From: Theobroma cacao | Lineage: Eukaryota > Streptophyta > Magnoliopsida > Malvales > Malvaceae | Direction: 5' to 3' | DNA length: 64,000 nt | NCBI RefSeq assembly: GCF_000208745.1 | Contig: NC_030853.1 | Location: 18,214,356-18,278,355, forward strand | Translations under genes and position numbers: made by a program | In this document: piece after piece, positions 37,020 through 48,180 of the stretch | How the letters are laid out: each line of letters opens with the position of its first letter | Position numbering within the stretch: position 1 is the stretch's first letter | The notes under the pieces: model-generated | The model's input: only the letters and a program-made list of their open reading frames with translations | Database searches by the model: none | Told to the model about the DNA's origin: nothing

Positions 37020-37930
37020 ATACGCCCTAGCAAGATTGAGGCGACAATGGAGACTCCAATCTTGGAATTAGTAGCTCATAGCGTGGCCTGGACAAAGATT
37101 TTGTAAGCATATCAACTAATTGGTACTTTGTGAAAATATGTTGCACTTGGAGCAGACCTTTAGAAACTCTACCTATGACAAACTGAAAGTTTAGAGATGT
37201 TTTTCATTAATTTTGGAATGCAGGACTAGATTAGCTGATAAAAACCTTGCTCCCATATTGTCAAAGCAAAGTAAAGGTGATTGTTACAAATTATTAATGT
37301 GCATCTCAGCTAATAAATTTTGAATCCAAACCAACTCTGATGCAGTAGAAGCAAGAGGAGCAATTGATTTTTGTTCATTACATCCCCAAGCCACTGGATT
37401 TCCAGAGAAATAGATAATGTAAGTTGAAGTTATACGTATAACTATGATCAGTGTTATCTCCAACCAAGTCAGCATCTGAGCAAGCAATAAGAGACGGTGA
37501 GGAGTCAGGAGACATATGTAGCAGCAAACTATGATAAATTGTGCTTTTGATATATCTGAGAATTCTTTTTAACACCTTTGCAATGCAACTCGGTAAGCTT
37601 ATGCATAAATTGTGAAAGTTTATTCACGAAAAAAGCTATATCAGGTTTTGTTATGGAAAGATACTGAAGTACACCAATGACTCGCCTGTAAATTGTGGCA
37701 TCAATTGGAGAACTTCCATCTTCAAGAACATGAGCATGAGATTGAAACATTGGAGTGGAGATTTTCCTTGTTTTTTTTCTTTTGGTCCTTAATTTTTGCT
37801 TCCAACATCGATCTTGGTCTTTTGAAGTAAATCCAAAATATATTTATGATGTGACAAGAGCAAGCCAGCCTTTGTTGGGACAACTTCCACTTTGAGACGA
37901 TAGTGTGGTTTGCCTAACTCCTTAAGTGAA
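37020..37930 (-). pseudogene. Ty1/copia RT/RNase H remnant
   Basis: On the minus strand, from about 37930 down, fragments in several frames match the end of copia Pol: KVEVVPTKAGLLLSHHKYIL, then YRRVIGVLQYLSITKPDIAF and FVNKLSQFM (RT), RILRYIKSTIYHSLLL, SDADLVGD (RNase H, usually SDADWAGD), NPVAWGCNEQKSIA, ASTASELVWIQNLLAE, and a tail KIGVSIV near 37050. Frameshifts, small deletions and stops break it. Flanking AT-rich DNA (36820-38450) probably includes the rest of the element, but I could not define LTRs. Confidence 0.8.
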
Positions 37931-39264
37931 ATCTAGTTGATAAATTTAAGCAACCACTTACTCTATAGCATGCTTATCATTCCCGGTTGAAAGTAGATCA
38001 ACATAAACCAAGAAATACATAAGCACTCGACCATTGTTGTAGACAAAAAGAGAAGAATATGATTTTGTTTGGACAAAGCCACTATCAACTGTAAAAAGTC
38101 CTTTACAAGTACAGTATATATAAGTATCAGAAAACAAAAAATTGCTAGTAACTCACTAATAACTGAATGGAAGGAAAAACAGTATAAGATATTCCTACAA
38201 TAACCGTCATTCTAAGTTTTGCTTATCTCAACAATTACAGTTTAATGAACCGTAACATCCTATATTAACAAACACAAAACCAAAGCTTTTAAGGTATTCA
38301 ACAAGATCAAACAAAGGCTTACATAAAAACATTAAAACTTTTCTAACTTCCTTCTCAAGCTCATCTACTTTTAGTATTTAAAAACACTAACTCTAAACAA
38401 ATTCATCTCTAACATACTCCCCTCAAGATGAGTATGGATAATTAAAATACTCATCTTAAATGGCCCTGGTTGCAAAACAGGTCTACCAATTGAAGCTTTC
38501 TACCAACATAACAAGGCTTGATCAATCCTTCGATATTGAAGATCTAGCTTTTCTTCTTCCTTTGATTAAATAAGACTTTATTTAGATAAGTTAACTGAAA
38601 TAGTTCGCTGTCCATTTCAAAGTTCCTACTTGATGTTTTAAATGCAAAACCCAAACCCTTAAAATATACTTTGCCCTCTCTTAATTCAAAATGCAGTGTT
38701 TCCCCTCTTAACCACTAACCATTCAATATTAATAGTCAAATAGTTAATACAAGGGAAATTGTGAGAAAATGACCTCATGATAAAGTGATTTCAGAAATAA
38801 CCTCCCATATAAAGTTATCTGTTTCTAGCCAAAAATAAGCATGAGTAGACCAAAATGCCCTTAAAAACATCGTTTCAAATAAATGCTCAGCTGTTTGAGC
38901 TATTTGCCTCCAACCAGAGAGAAAATAGAAAAAAATAAAAATAAATGCGCTCAGCTGTTTGAGCTCTGTCATCTTTCTCTCTCAACTCTCTGAACTGTCT
39001 CAACTCTGGCAAGTCTCTATTGAGTACCATTGTCGTCAGCTCTCTCAGATCTTTGAACTGTATGAGCTCTATCAACTCTCTGTTGAGCACCATCGTCATC
39101 GGGCTGTGGTCTATCTCTCAACATCTGGCCACATTATCGTAGATTAACAAACCCTATAGCAGAGATGACATCAAGGTACCTGTTATTGGGTTTATTTATG
39201 CAACACACTTAAATTTCTAAAACATTTGGTGTAAATTAGAAGATGGATTAGAAACATTGCCCAG

Positions 39265-39545
39265 AGTTGTTACACGCCATGCATCTATAACATGTGTTAG
39301 CGTTATTTTAGCATGTCATGGTTGTTCCTGGCATGTAGTGGGTTAACTAGTTTTTTGGGTTGTTAGCGTGTCGGCTATTCCTGGCGTGTTGTGGATAAAC
39401 TGGTTTTTTGGGTTTTTAGCATGTCACGGCTATTAGTGTAACGAGTCAGTAATTACAATGATTGGCGTGTCACGACATTTGACTTGATATGCATGGCGTG
39501 TTACAACATTTTACATTATATGCATGGCGTGTAACAACATGACTG
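39265..39545. repeat. Left subterminal array of GGCGTGT(C/T)AC-type motifs
   Basis: ACACGCCATGCAT, TAGCGTGTCGG, TGGCGTGTTG, TGGCGTGTCACGACA and two ATGCATGGCGTGTtACAACA-like copies lie in about 270 bp between the left terminal repeat and the transposase. Spacing is irregular. Confidence 0.7.
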
Positions 39546-40739
39546 AAAAATTTTGATCAGGGCATGTATTGTGTAAAATGATTGACAATATATATTTTTT
39601 TTTCAAAATTTTAGTGGGGTTCCAATTGTGTGACTTGTGATAAGACACGGTGGTCAGTGGGTAGATGGCATTTCCAAGGGTGGTGAGTCACGAATGCGGG
39701 GGGTTAGGAGTGATTTGTCGTATGCAGGCTTGATGAAGCTGATTGAAGATGTTGTTGGGGTAAACTCAGAAATTGACGAGATTGAGTTATATGCATTGAT
39801 CAGTACACTCGAAGAGCTATCACGACTAATTATCAAGGACGATGAGAATGTTGCATTAATTCTGCTAGAACAGAGGAATGTTTTGGCTGTGTATGTCAGC
39901 ATTAAGGGACGCCAAACAAATATTATGTCACATGAAGAAGTTGGACAACATGGTAATCAGCTCAATCAAAATGAGATTTACAATGCTTCACATACACCAC
40001 AGCATTCGGTTCGGAACCCACAACAATGGCAATTGAAGTATGCACAAGAGTTTTTGTAGCGCGGTAAACAGACGACATTCACAGAACAGTTGGCTGCACA
40101 ATTTCGATCAAGATGTGCATCAAACCAATTTCTTGCTTCTCTCGAACAAATGCAACGATTGGGTGAAATTGTAGAGTGCGTAATGCCATTGTCAAATTAG
40201 AATATGACACTTGAGGACAACAATGTGAGGTTGGAGGGTGAAACTGCGACGTTGAAGGATAATACTGCATTTGATGAGGGAAATGAGGATTTGTTCATTG
40301 CCGGTGAAGATAGATTTGATGACACTTCAGATGATGGGCTTGAACAATGGCAAGATGATAGTTCAGACAATGACTGCCTTTATGACAGTGACATTCCAAT
40401 TTGCAATAATGTTGAAGGTGAAATGGAACCTATTTGAAGTGTTGATGTAAGAGATGTTCAGTGTAATGATAGTGATTAGGAAAGGGGAAATGTAAGGATA
40501 TCTCATACGTGGGTAATTGCAGGTGCAGAGAGGTTCTCCTTCCAAATAATTACCACTGAGGAGTCAACATGTGCCGAAGATCGCTTATACAAAGGAAGAA
40601 TGCTTTCATCAAAGGCCGAGTTGAAACGAGCTTTGAACATGTTGGTTATAAAAGAGAAGTTTGCAATAAGAGTAAAAAGGTCATGTAAAGCTCGTTATGA
40701 GGTTGGTTGCAAGGACAAGGCATGCAAGTTCAGTGTGCG

Positions 40740-43312
40740 TGTGAGACCTTGACCCCTATTGACCCATAACTAGCAGTAGACGCGATAACACGAACTAGGG
40801 GTAATTTCGTCATTTCTCCTAGTCAGCCCCAGAAATTTATTTTCTAATGTTATTAAGGTCCAAGTAGGCTTAAGAAATGAATGGATGAGGATAAGATAAT
40901 GAAGAAGATAGAAATACCGATAACTTTCATGGTAGTGGTAAAATGGTCATTTTACATCTCGGGTTGAAATTTTTAAGTTTTCATGAACTCGAGTATTTTT
41001 AAACCCTTATGGACCTTGTCTCAATGTTAAAGAAGTAAAAAGATTGCATAAAAGCAATGGGAAAAACAAAATGACATAATTAAGGGCATTTTGGTAATTT
41101 TGCTAGAAATGGATAAACTTAAGCCATAAAAATCTAAGTTTTTAGGATGTTCTTCAAATTTCCAGCACTTCTTCTTCTTCTCTTTCCTCTCCCACGTTCT
41201 CTCACCCCCCCCCCCCCCATGGAAGCTTGCCTTGAATTTTCATATATTTCCTTGTGTTAACCCCGATTTTTCATGTTTTGTGTACCCTTTCCCAAAGTTC
41301 TTTGTACTATTCTACTTTCTCACCATAAAAACCCTCAAAAACCTTTCCTTATTACACTCTCTCACTAGTTGGATGTTCTAGAGAGAGAAAGTGAGATTTT
41401 CATGATAGTTTGAAAGCTTTTGGAAAAGTAATTCAATTACAAAGCTACCAAGGTGAGTAGTGAAATTGAGTTGATTTTTTTTAAGTTGTTGAGAATGGCT
41501 AGTGGCTAGATCGGTGAGTGTTTTGTAGTTGAGGTGGGTTATTCATTGTAATGTGACTAGAATAGTGAAAATATATAGTCACTTGATGGTAGATGGAAGC
41601 TAGTTAAAAACAACTAGCAGAACATGATTTAGTGGATAGCTTTTAAAAATATAATTATGCAAATCGGGTTGGTTGTGATGTTGTTGTGATGATAGGTCCC
41701 AACGAGGCCCCACAGTTCCATTTGGACCATTAGTGGAGGTTGGAGTCTAGTAAAGATTCAACAAATACCGGTGAGTGAACTTGCACAAAATGTTTTGGGA
41801 TTAAGGCACATGTGGTTGATTGATACATTTTAATTATTTTTCTATAAAATGCACGGGAACAAGCCTTTAGTGAAATGTTTTTGGTGATGTGGAACATGAT
41901 TGTGATGAATCTCTTTACCTTTATATGATGTTGATGTGTAAATAAAAATATATGATATGTATTGTTAAGTAATTTTGTGTAATTGATGTAACTGTGCATG
42001 TGCGGAGTGGGTAGTGCATATGCCGGTTGAATGACGATGTTGTGACAACTACAACCGTGCATATGCGGAGTGGGCAGTGCATATGCCGGTCGAATGACGA
42101 TGTTGTGACACTTACAACTGTGCATGTGCAGAGTGGGCAGTGCACATGCAGGTAATGATGTGTGTGTGGGGAGTGCATGTTGGCTGAGGGAGGTGGTGGT
42201 ATTCGTGTTTATATATATATACATGCGTAGTAGAAACTTTATGAATATAGTATGTGATTGTAATGTATGTGGAATCTTGCATGTTGAACAGTGAAAGTTG
42301 TTAAGTATTTTCAAATTGATGTTTATTGTAGCAAGGAATTTGGCTATAGCGAAAATGGATTCTCGCTGCAGCCAGAAACTCTCGGGTGGTGGTGCAGTGC
42401 TATCACTTTGACAGTGATAAAGTGACAGCGATTTTGACCACCTTCCAAACAGAACTAGGGAAAGTGGTAAACATTAAAGTCGTAGCCCTGCCTCTTCGCT
42501 TTCTAATGACCTAACAAGCATGTCAATTGGACTTCTGTAGTGGGAGATATGCTTGAAAAACAGAAACATATGCAAACCGAGAATACCTTTTGCTACAGCA
42601 AGAAATGTGCTGTCACGTTGCTACCTTGCTCAATTTTTGATATAATTTTTCTTCACTCTTTTATCTTCATGATTGAGCATGGGTCTTTGCAACACTAAGA
42701 GTTTATTTACCAATATTCAAAACATGGGGTTTAGGGAAGAAATTAAACTAAACTGCATTGTTTTCAAAACAAGTGCATCATGATTTTTAAATTTTTCTTA
42801 TCAATTGCTTGTTCCCTTCCTATGTTCACTCACTGAGTTCATACTCACAGTTTTCAACTTCATATTTTCAAATCAGGAGGCAGTTGGAACCTAGGTCAAG
42901 GTGTTCACGTGGACTCGTCTCTTTGGTAGGTATCTCGGCATTCAATAGTTGTACCTTTGCCAAGGTCGCTTCGTTGGAAGTCGAGTGTCTTTATGCTATA
43001 TATATAGATAAACGAAATGTAAAATTTTAAGATACTTGTCTTAGACAATATATATGTATATATATACTTTGAATGGTAACGCCATTATGAGTTGGAGATG
43101 GTTAGCACCATTTTAGGGTAATATATATATACATGCGAATATTTGATTATGGTAGAATATCATTCAAGCACTTACAGTTGAGATTATGAAATGTGACTTT
43201 AGGAATACTCAATAGATTGATGAACAGGTTATATAAATAGGCTTGCTTGGACTTAGTGGCTATGCTCATTGGGTCCATGTGTCGGTCACGGCTCGAAATT
43301 TGGGTCGTGACA
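40740..43312. mobile_element. Solo LTR (2573 bp) inside the MULE transposase
   Basis: It starts TGTGAGACC and ends TTTGGGTCGTGACA, flanked by GTGCG (40735-40739) and ATGCG (43313-43317), a 4/5 target duplication. Removing it with one TSD copy restores the transposase reading FSVRTMKLLD across the join. The 3' end matches the solo LTR at 13774-16764 (GGGTCGTGACA, GTCACGxGCTCGAA), so both belong to related Ty3/gypsy families. A C14 run sits near 41205. Confidence 0.85.
41994..42160. repeat. 63-bp tandem repeat, about 2.7 copies, in the solo LTR
   Basis: GTGCATGTGCGGAGTGGG-type units start at 41994, 42057 and 42120, exactly 63 bp apart, and contain CAGTGCATATGCCGGT and GACGATGTTGTGAC. Open readings through the array on the minus strand are artefacts. 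Confidence 0.9.
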
Positions 43313-45130
43313 ATGCGTACAATGAAGTTACTTGATAGAGGAGAATATTGGCAAGTTCAGACATTTGACAAAGTACACACCTGTACCGTTGATAGTTTGC
43401 AAGGGCGGTTTCCAACTACGAGTGCGAAGATGATTGGTGAACTTATGTCACACAAGCTTCGAGCTAATGGAGTAGCATTAAGACCTAAGGACATAATTTG
43501 TGAGATGAGAGCTTTGTGGGGATTGGAATGCTTGTATGGTAAGGCTTGGCAAGTGAAGGAGTATGCGGAGAGGCTTGTTTTCGGTCCACCAGAGGAGTCA
43601 TTTCAACTACTACCCTCGTATTTTTATATGTTGGAACAAGAAAATCCTGACACAGTGACTGTAGTGGCTACTAACGAGGAAGAAAGATTCAAATATTGTT
43701 TTTGGTTATACAGGGCTTGTATTCGGGGGTTTAGGGATGTAATGCGTCCTACGGTTGCAATTGATGCGACACATCTGAAAGGCAGGTTTAAGGGTGTTCT
43801 CTTTGTCACTGTATGCAAAGATGCGAACGAGTGCGTATATCCAGTTGCGTTTGGCATCGGCCATGTTGAGGACGAAGACTCGTGGATGTAGTTTCTTAGC
43901 AAGCTGCGTGATGTAGTTGGTTGTCATGAAAACACTATGTTCATTTCTGATTAGCATCTCAGCATTAAGAAAGCAATCCAAAATGCATACCCAGAAGTGC
44001 AACATGGTTTATGCGGTTACCACTTGAAAAAAAACTTTAAAAACAAGTTCAAGCGCGACGATGTTTGTATGCTTTTTACCCTTGCTCGAGATTGCTATAA
44101 GGTGGCCGATTTCAACAAACATATGAACCAGCTACAGCAGATTCACCCAAGAGCCCACGTTGACTTTATGAGAATAGGGCCTGAGAAATGGGCACTTGCA
44201 TGTTCACCGGTAAGGCGATACCAAATGATGACATCCAACATTGCGAAATATGTTAACTCATGCTTGAAGCATGCAAGACAAATGCCGATCACTGTTTTGA
44301 TCAAGTTCATCAGAGGCATGTTCCAGCGTTGGTTCCGTGACCGGTACGAGGAGGCCTTCAAGGTGACCACGCCCCTCAGCCCTTGGGTTGCTAGGCAGTT
44401 GAGCAAATGGTTTAATGATGCACATCACTTTGTAGTTAAGCCTATCAATCGAGTGGAGTTCAAAGTTAAAGACGAGAAGATGGACGGACTTGTAAACTTG
44501 TCCAAGAAGACATGTTCATGTTGTGAGTTCCAAACAGATTTACTGCCATGCAGCCATGCCATTGCAGCAATAAGGTCAGAATATCTTTATTTCTTATTTG
44601 AACCATAATTGACATAGCATTTACATTGTGCTTGAAGATTGAGTTTATTGTATTTTTCAGTAAATGCGATTGTGAAGCCATTGAATTTTGCGCTGACTAC
44701 TACAAGACAACCATTTTGGTGGAAGGTCATTTAGGATCCATTAGGTCGGTAGGGCATCCTAGTGAGTGGGACATCCCCTCTCATGTGAAATAAATTGTTG
44801 TCTTGCCCCACCTTGGCGAGGCCAAGCGGGAAGACCTAGGAGGATAAGGATTCCATCAACTAGTGAAGACAGTCGAGCATGGAGATGTTCGCAATGCAAG
44901 AGGTACAGGCATAATAGAAAGAACTACCCATCCCTATTTGCAGTTCCACCCATAAATCTGGCACCATCTCTAAGTCAATCGGTGCCTCTACGAGTGCGTC
45001 AACCCAAAGTATGTTCAAGTTGCAAACAAACCGATCACACACGCAACAACTGTCCAATACGAAGGACAATGTCTGAAAATGTAGGGTGTGTCGTGGATGA
45101 AGACAGCTTGTCTGCCTAACTAAATGTGTC

Positions 45131-45447
45131 TTAAAGTTGTAGTTGAATTGGTTTTGCTTTATGGATTTGTCTGCTCGGTCATTCTATGAGCCACTTTTAG
45201 TTACGGACTTTGTTGCTAAACATTTCAGGCAGATAAGCTTGTCAAGGCCTCTGTCTGATCAAGATCGTGTTAAAGTACATTCTTAAATTTCTTGTAAGAA
45301 TGTTTTCTATTACAATCTCCATCAGACAGGAGCCTTGACAAGCTTAGCTGCCTGAAATGTTTGGCAACAAATTCCGTAACTAAAGGTGGCTCATAGATGA
45401 CCGAGGGAACAAATCCGTAAAGCAAAACCAATTTGACTACAATTTAA
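45131..45447. repeat. Fold-back: 129/127-bp inverted repeat with a 61-bp loop
   Basis: The left arm 45131-45259 (...GAATTGGTTTTGCTTTATGG ... AGATAAGCTTGTCAAGG...) is the diverged reverse complement of the right arm 45321-45447. Matching blocks such as GGTTTTGCTTTA, ATGAGCCACxTTTAGTTACGG, AAACATTTCAGGCAG and TAAGCTTGTCAAGG are in register. The loop holds a second small hairpin (ACATTCTTA/GTAAGAATGT). It starts 11 bp after the transposase stop codon, between two convergent genes. Confidence 0.92.
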
Positions 45448-45639
45448 GAGATAAAGTCCCTATACTGTTACTCCATTTGTCACATTTTGTTACCACTTGT
45501 ATTAAACAATTAATGATTTGATTTAATTCCTTTCTATTTCATTTGATTTAACCGTTTATGTTGTTACAATGAAATTCTTTTTTATTTCATGAGTAATTAA
45601 ATTTCGCCAATATCGATTAGTCGACTAAGAGCATTCTGC

Positions 45640-46090
45640 CTGCAAGTCTTGTGGTGACACGCTGACCTGTTGCAGTCTTGGCGGGTGACACGACAGGGGC
45701 CAATTGTGGTGACACGCTGAGTGCAAGTAGACTTATAGCATGACACGCTGAGTTAATTCAAACTTATGGCGTGACATGGCTGACTTGGTGCAATATCGTC
45801 AAGTTACACACGACGGCCCAATTGTTATTACAGGCCGAGTGGAAGCAGATTTATAACGTCACACGCTGAGTATCTGTAGATTTTTGGTGTGACACAGCAA
45901 GGCCCAATTGTTCTCACATGCTGAGTGGAAGCAGATTTATGGGCTGACACGCTGAGTGTTAATGGATTTACGGCGTGACATGCTGACTTCTTGCAGATTT
46001 ATGGGGTGACACGCTAAGTGCAAGCAGATGTATGCAAGAACACGTTGATTGGTAGCAGATTTATGGCGTCACACACTGACTTCTTGCGAC
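45640..46090. repeat. Central array of GTGACACGCTGA motifs
   Basis: Degenerate units of about 35-40 bp, type GCAGATTTATGG(C/G)GTGACACGCTGAGTG, recur at least ten times, with GTGACACGCT exact in several. It lies between the fold-back and the 3' end of the protease gene. Next to it, 46090-46310 is a low-complexity TGTATAAAATTAAT-like tract. Confidence 0.8.
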
Positions 46091-47812
46091 TGTGTATCAA
46101 ATTAAATATATTGTGTATACAAAAGAAAAAAAATTCTTCGTATAAAATTAATTGTGTATAGGAAAAAAATTGTGTATAAAATATATTGTGTATACAAAAA
46201 GAATTAATTTTGTATACAATGAATTGTATAAAATAAAAAATTATGTATAAAATTAATTGTATAAAAAAAATTCTGTATACAAAAAAAAAATGTATAGACA
46301 AGGGTCGATATGTTCGGGGTTCGCTCTCACAGCTGTTGAAAAAAATTTCTAAAGCGTATTGTCGACGCATTTTTGCAATCATATTCTGCTTAACTCCGAT
46401 CTGTTCCGATTGCAAAATAACGTCCATGTACCCTATCATGAACATACCGCAGCTGACACTATCATTTTGCTGATACACTTTAGCTTTTGGCAAATGAATA
46501 TCCAACGGCGTCGGCGTCAAATCTCGTCTCTTCCGACGTGCTGTGTTGAAATAACCGGCTTGGTGGCAGATGATTGGCATCATTGTCGTCAAGGGTGTCA
46601 TCTAAGCCGCACGAACTCCGTTATCCTTAGCACCCGAAGTTCTTGCGGAGTCCATCACCTTGATCGTCCACCTCACCAAGTCGATCTTCGCAACCACCCA
46701 ATGCCCTAGAACGTTGCAAGGCGTGAGGATGAAATCCACATCTTCCCATTTTTTTGCCGTATATCAGCCTTTCACCCTCTACATACCTCGCAACTCATCT
46801 AGAATTTGCATTGTGCCCCGGGCATCTTCTATTGGAAATTTCATGTGTAACATATGGATGATGTCCTGTGAAACATGTAAACATTAGCTTACACCTCATG
46901 AAATCAAAAGCTTAGTATTTATAAAATTGAACAATTTTCAAATAAACATACGAAGAATATTGTGTCAACCACGCATGCACGGGTAGTGTACAGCTTCGAC
47001 TTCGGCCCTGTCATCCGCTTGTTGAGTACGCTAAGGTATGCGTCGATATGTTCACTTGTCATTTCCTCATTGGGATCCTCTAAGGTTATGAAAAAATCAG
47101 CTCTTTGATCCCCTAAGATGCTGACATCACGCCTGCATAGGTAACGTAATGAATTTCATAAGTCTTGGTGGATTAATGTTTTATTAAAAAATAATATTTG
47201 CAATGTTATTTATGAGCTTACCTTGCAGACTCGTCTTTCTTGAAAGCTTCGTAAGCTTCTACAATTGTATCCTTCAGATCTCGACGGCTCACTAAGGGGT
47301 CGATGTACGGGCTTGCCATGTATTTGCTCGTCAATTTTAGCTATGCTCGCTCAGTTTGGTCTGAAATTTCTACTGCACCATGATGGATAGCAGATGACTC
47401 TGCTGACGATGACCGTGTCTCAACTGCATCAGGAGTGCTCTGATAAAGCACTATAGCTCCTGCTGTTGCCTCGACAAATGCATCGGTCAGAGGAAGATGT
47501 TCTCATTCAGCCACGACTGAGTCAGGGTCCCCCTCCCCTCCAGCAGATGCATCGATAATGGACTTGGGTAGAAGAACATGCTCTCTTTCAGCATCATCTG
47601 ATTGAAGGGTAACATCCCTTGTCACAGCTTCATCGACGACATCATCGACATGAGTTACGTGCTCTCTGTCAACACTAAGAACGTCATCGTGAATGTGAAC
47701 ACCAGATTCATGATGCTGCCAATCATCAGCATCATCGTGCTCTAGACCAGCACCGTGAGATGAAGGACCGCCCTATAAAATGGGAAAAACTATTAGTTAG
47801 CTCATAAAATAC

Positions 47813-48180
47813 CACAAACCATAACAAGTAAAATGTTGTGACACGCCATGCATAATAAGCAAAATGTTCTACCACGCCATGCATAACAAGTTAAACGTTG
47901 TGATACGCCATGCAACACAAGCAAAATGTTCTGATATGCCATGCAACACAAGCAAAATGTTCTGATACGCCATGCAACACAAGCAAAATGTTTTAACACA
48001 CCATGGATACCCTACAAAATGTTCTGACACGTCGTGCATAACCACCCAAAATGTTCTGACACGCCATACATAACAAGTTAAACGTTGTGACACGCCATGT
48101 ATAACAAGTAAATTGTTTTGACAAGCCATACATAACAAGTAAAATGTTGTCACAAGCTAACGCTGACACGCCAATAACTA
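47813..48180. repeat. 31-bp minisatellite in a protease-gene intron
   Basis: About twelve degenerate units of ACAAGTAAAATGTTGTGACA plus CGCCATGCATA lie in the intron just upstream (in gene sense) of the acidic exon whose acceptor is at 47773/47774. Confidence 0.85.

Larger units (their letters stand above)
39637..45119 (+). pseudogene. MURA-like Mutator transposase (broken, interrupted by a solo LTR)
   Basis: Homology starts at 39637 (IRHGGQWVDGISKGGESR; the ATG is now GTG) and runs to the stop at 45119. Parts: N-terminal region to 40059; acidic region 40201-40434 (DDTSDDGLEQWQDDSSD); DNA-binding N-domain (AIRVKRSCKARYEVGC), cut by the solo LTR at 40740-43312 and resuming at 43313 (YWQVQTFDKVHTCTVD); catalytic core with IDATHLKGRFKG at about 43760 and FISD near 43945; SWIM zinc finger CSCCEFQTDLLPCSH at 44509-44553. 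An 86-bp GT-AG intron lies at 44575-44660, then CCHC knuckles CSQCKRYRHNRKNYP and CSSCKQTDHTRNNCP. In-frame stops lie at 40057, 43889 and 43952. The third catalytic acid, usually E in the IAExVNS block, appears as K (IAKYVNS). Not functional. Confidence 0.88.

Noticed and set aside
41730..42314. A 194-codon minus-strand frame with His/Cys/Leu repeats
   Set aside because: It runs through the 63-bp tandem repeat inside a solo LTR and has no domain.
47802..48153. Similar open frames in the second array
   Set aside because: Same reason: the minisatellite in an intron, not a protein.
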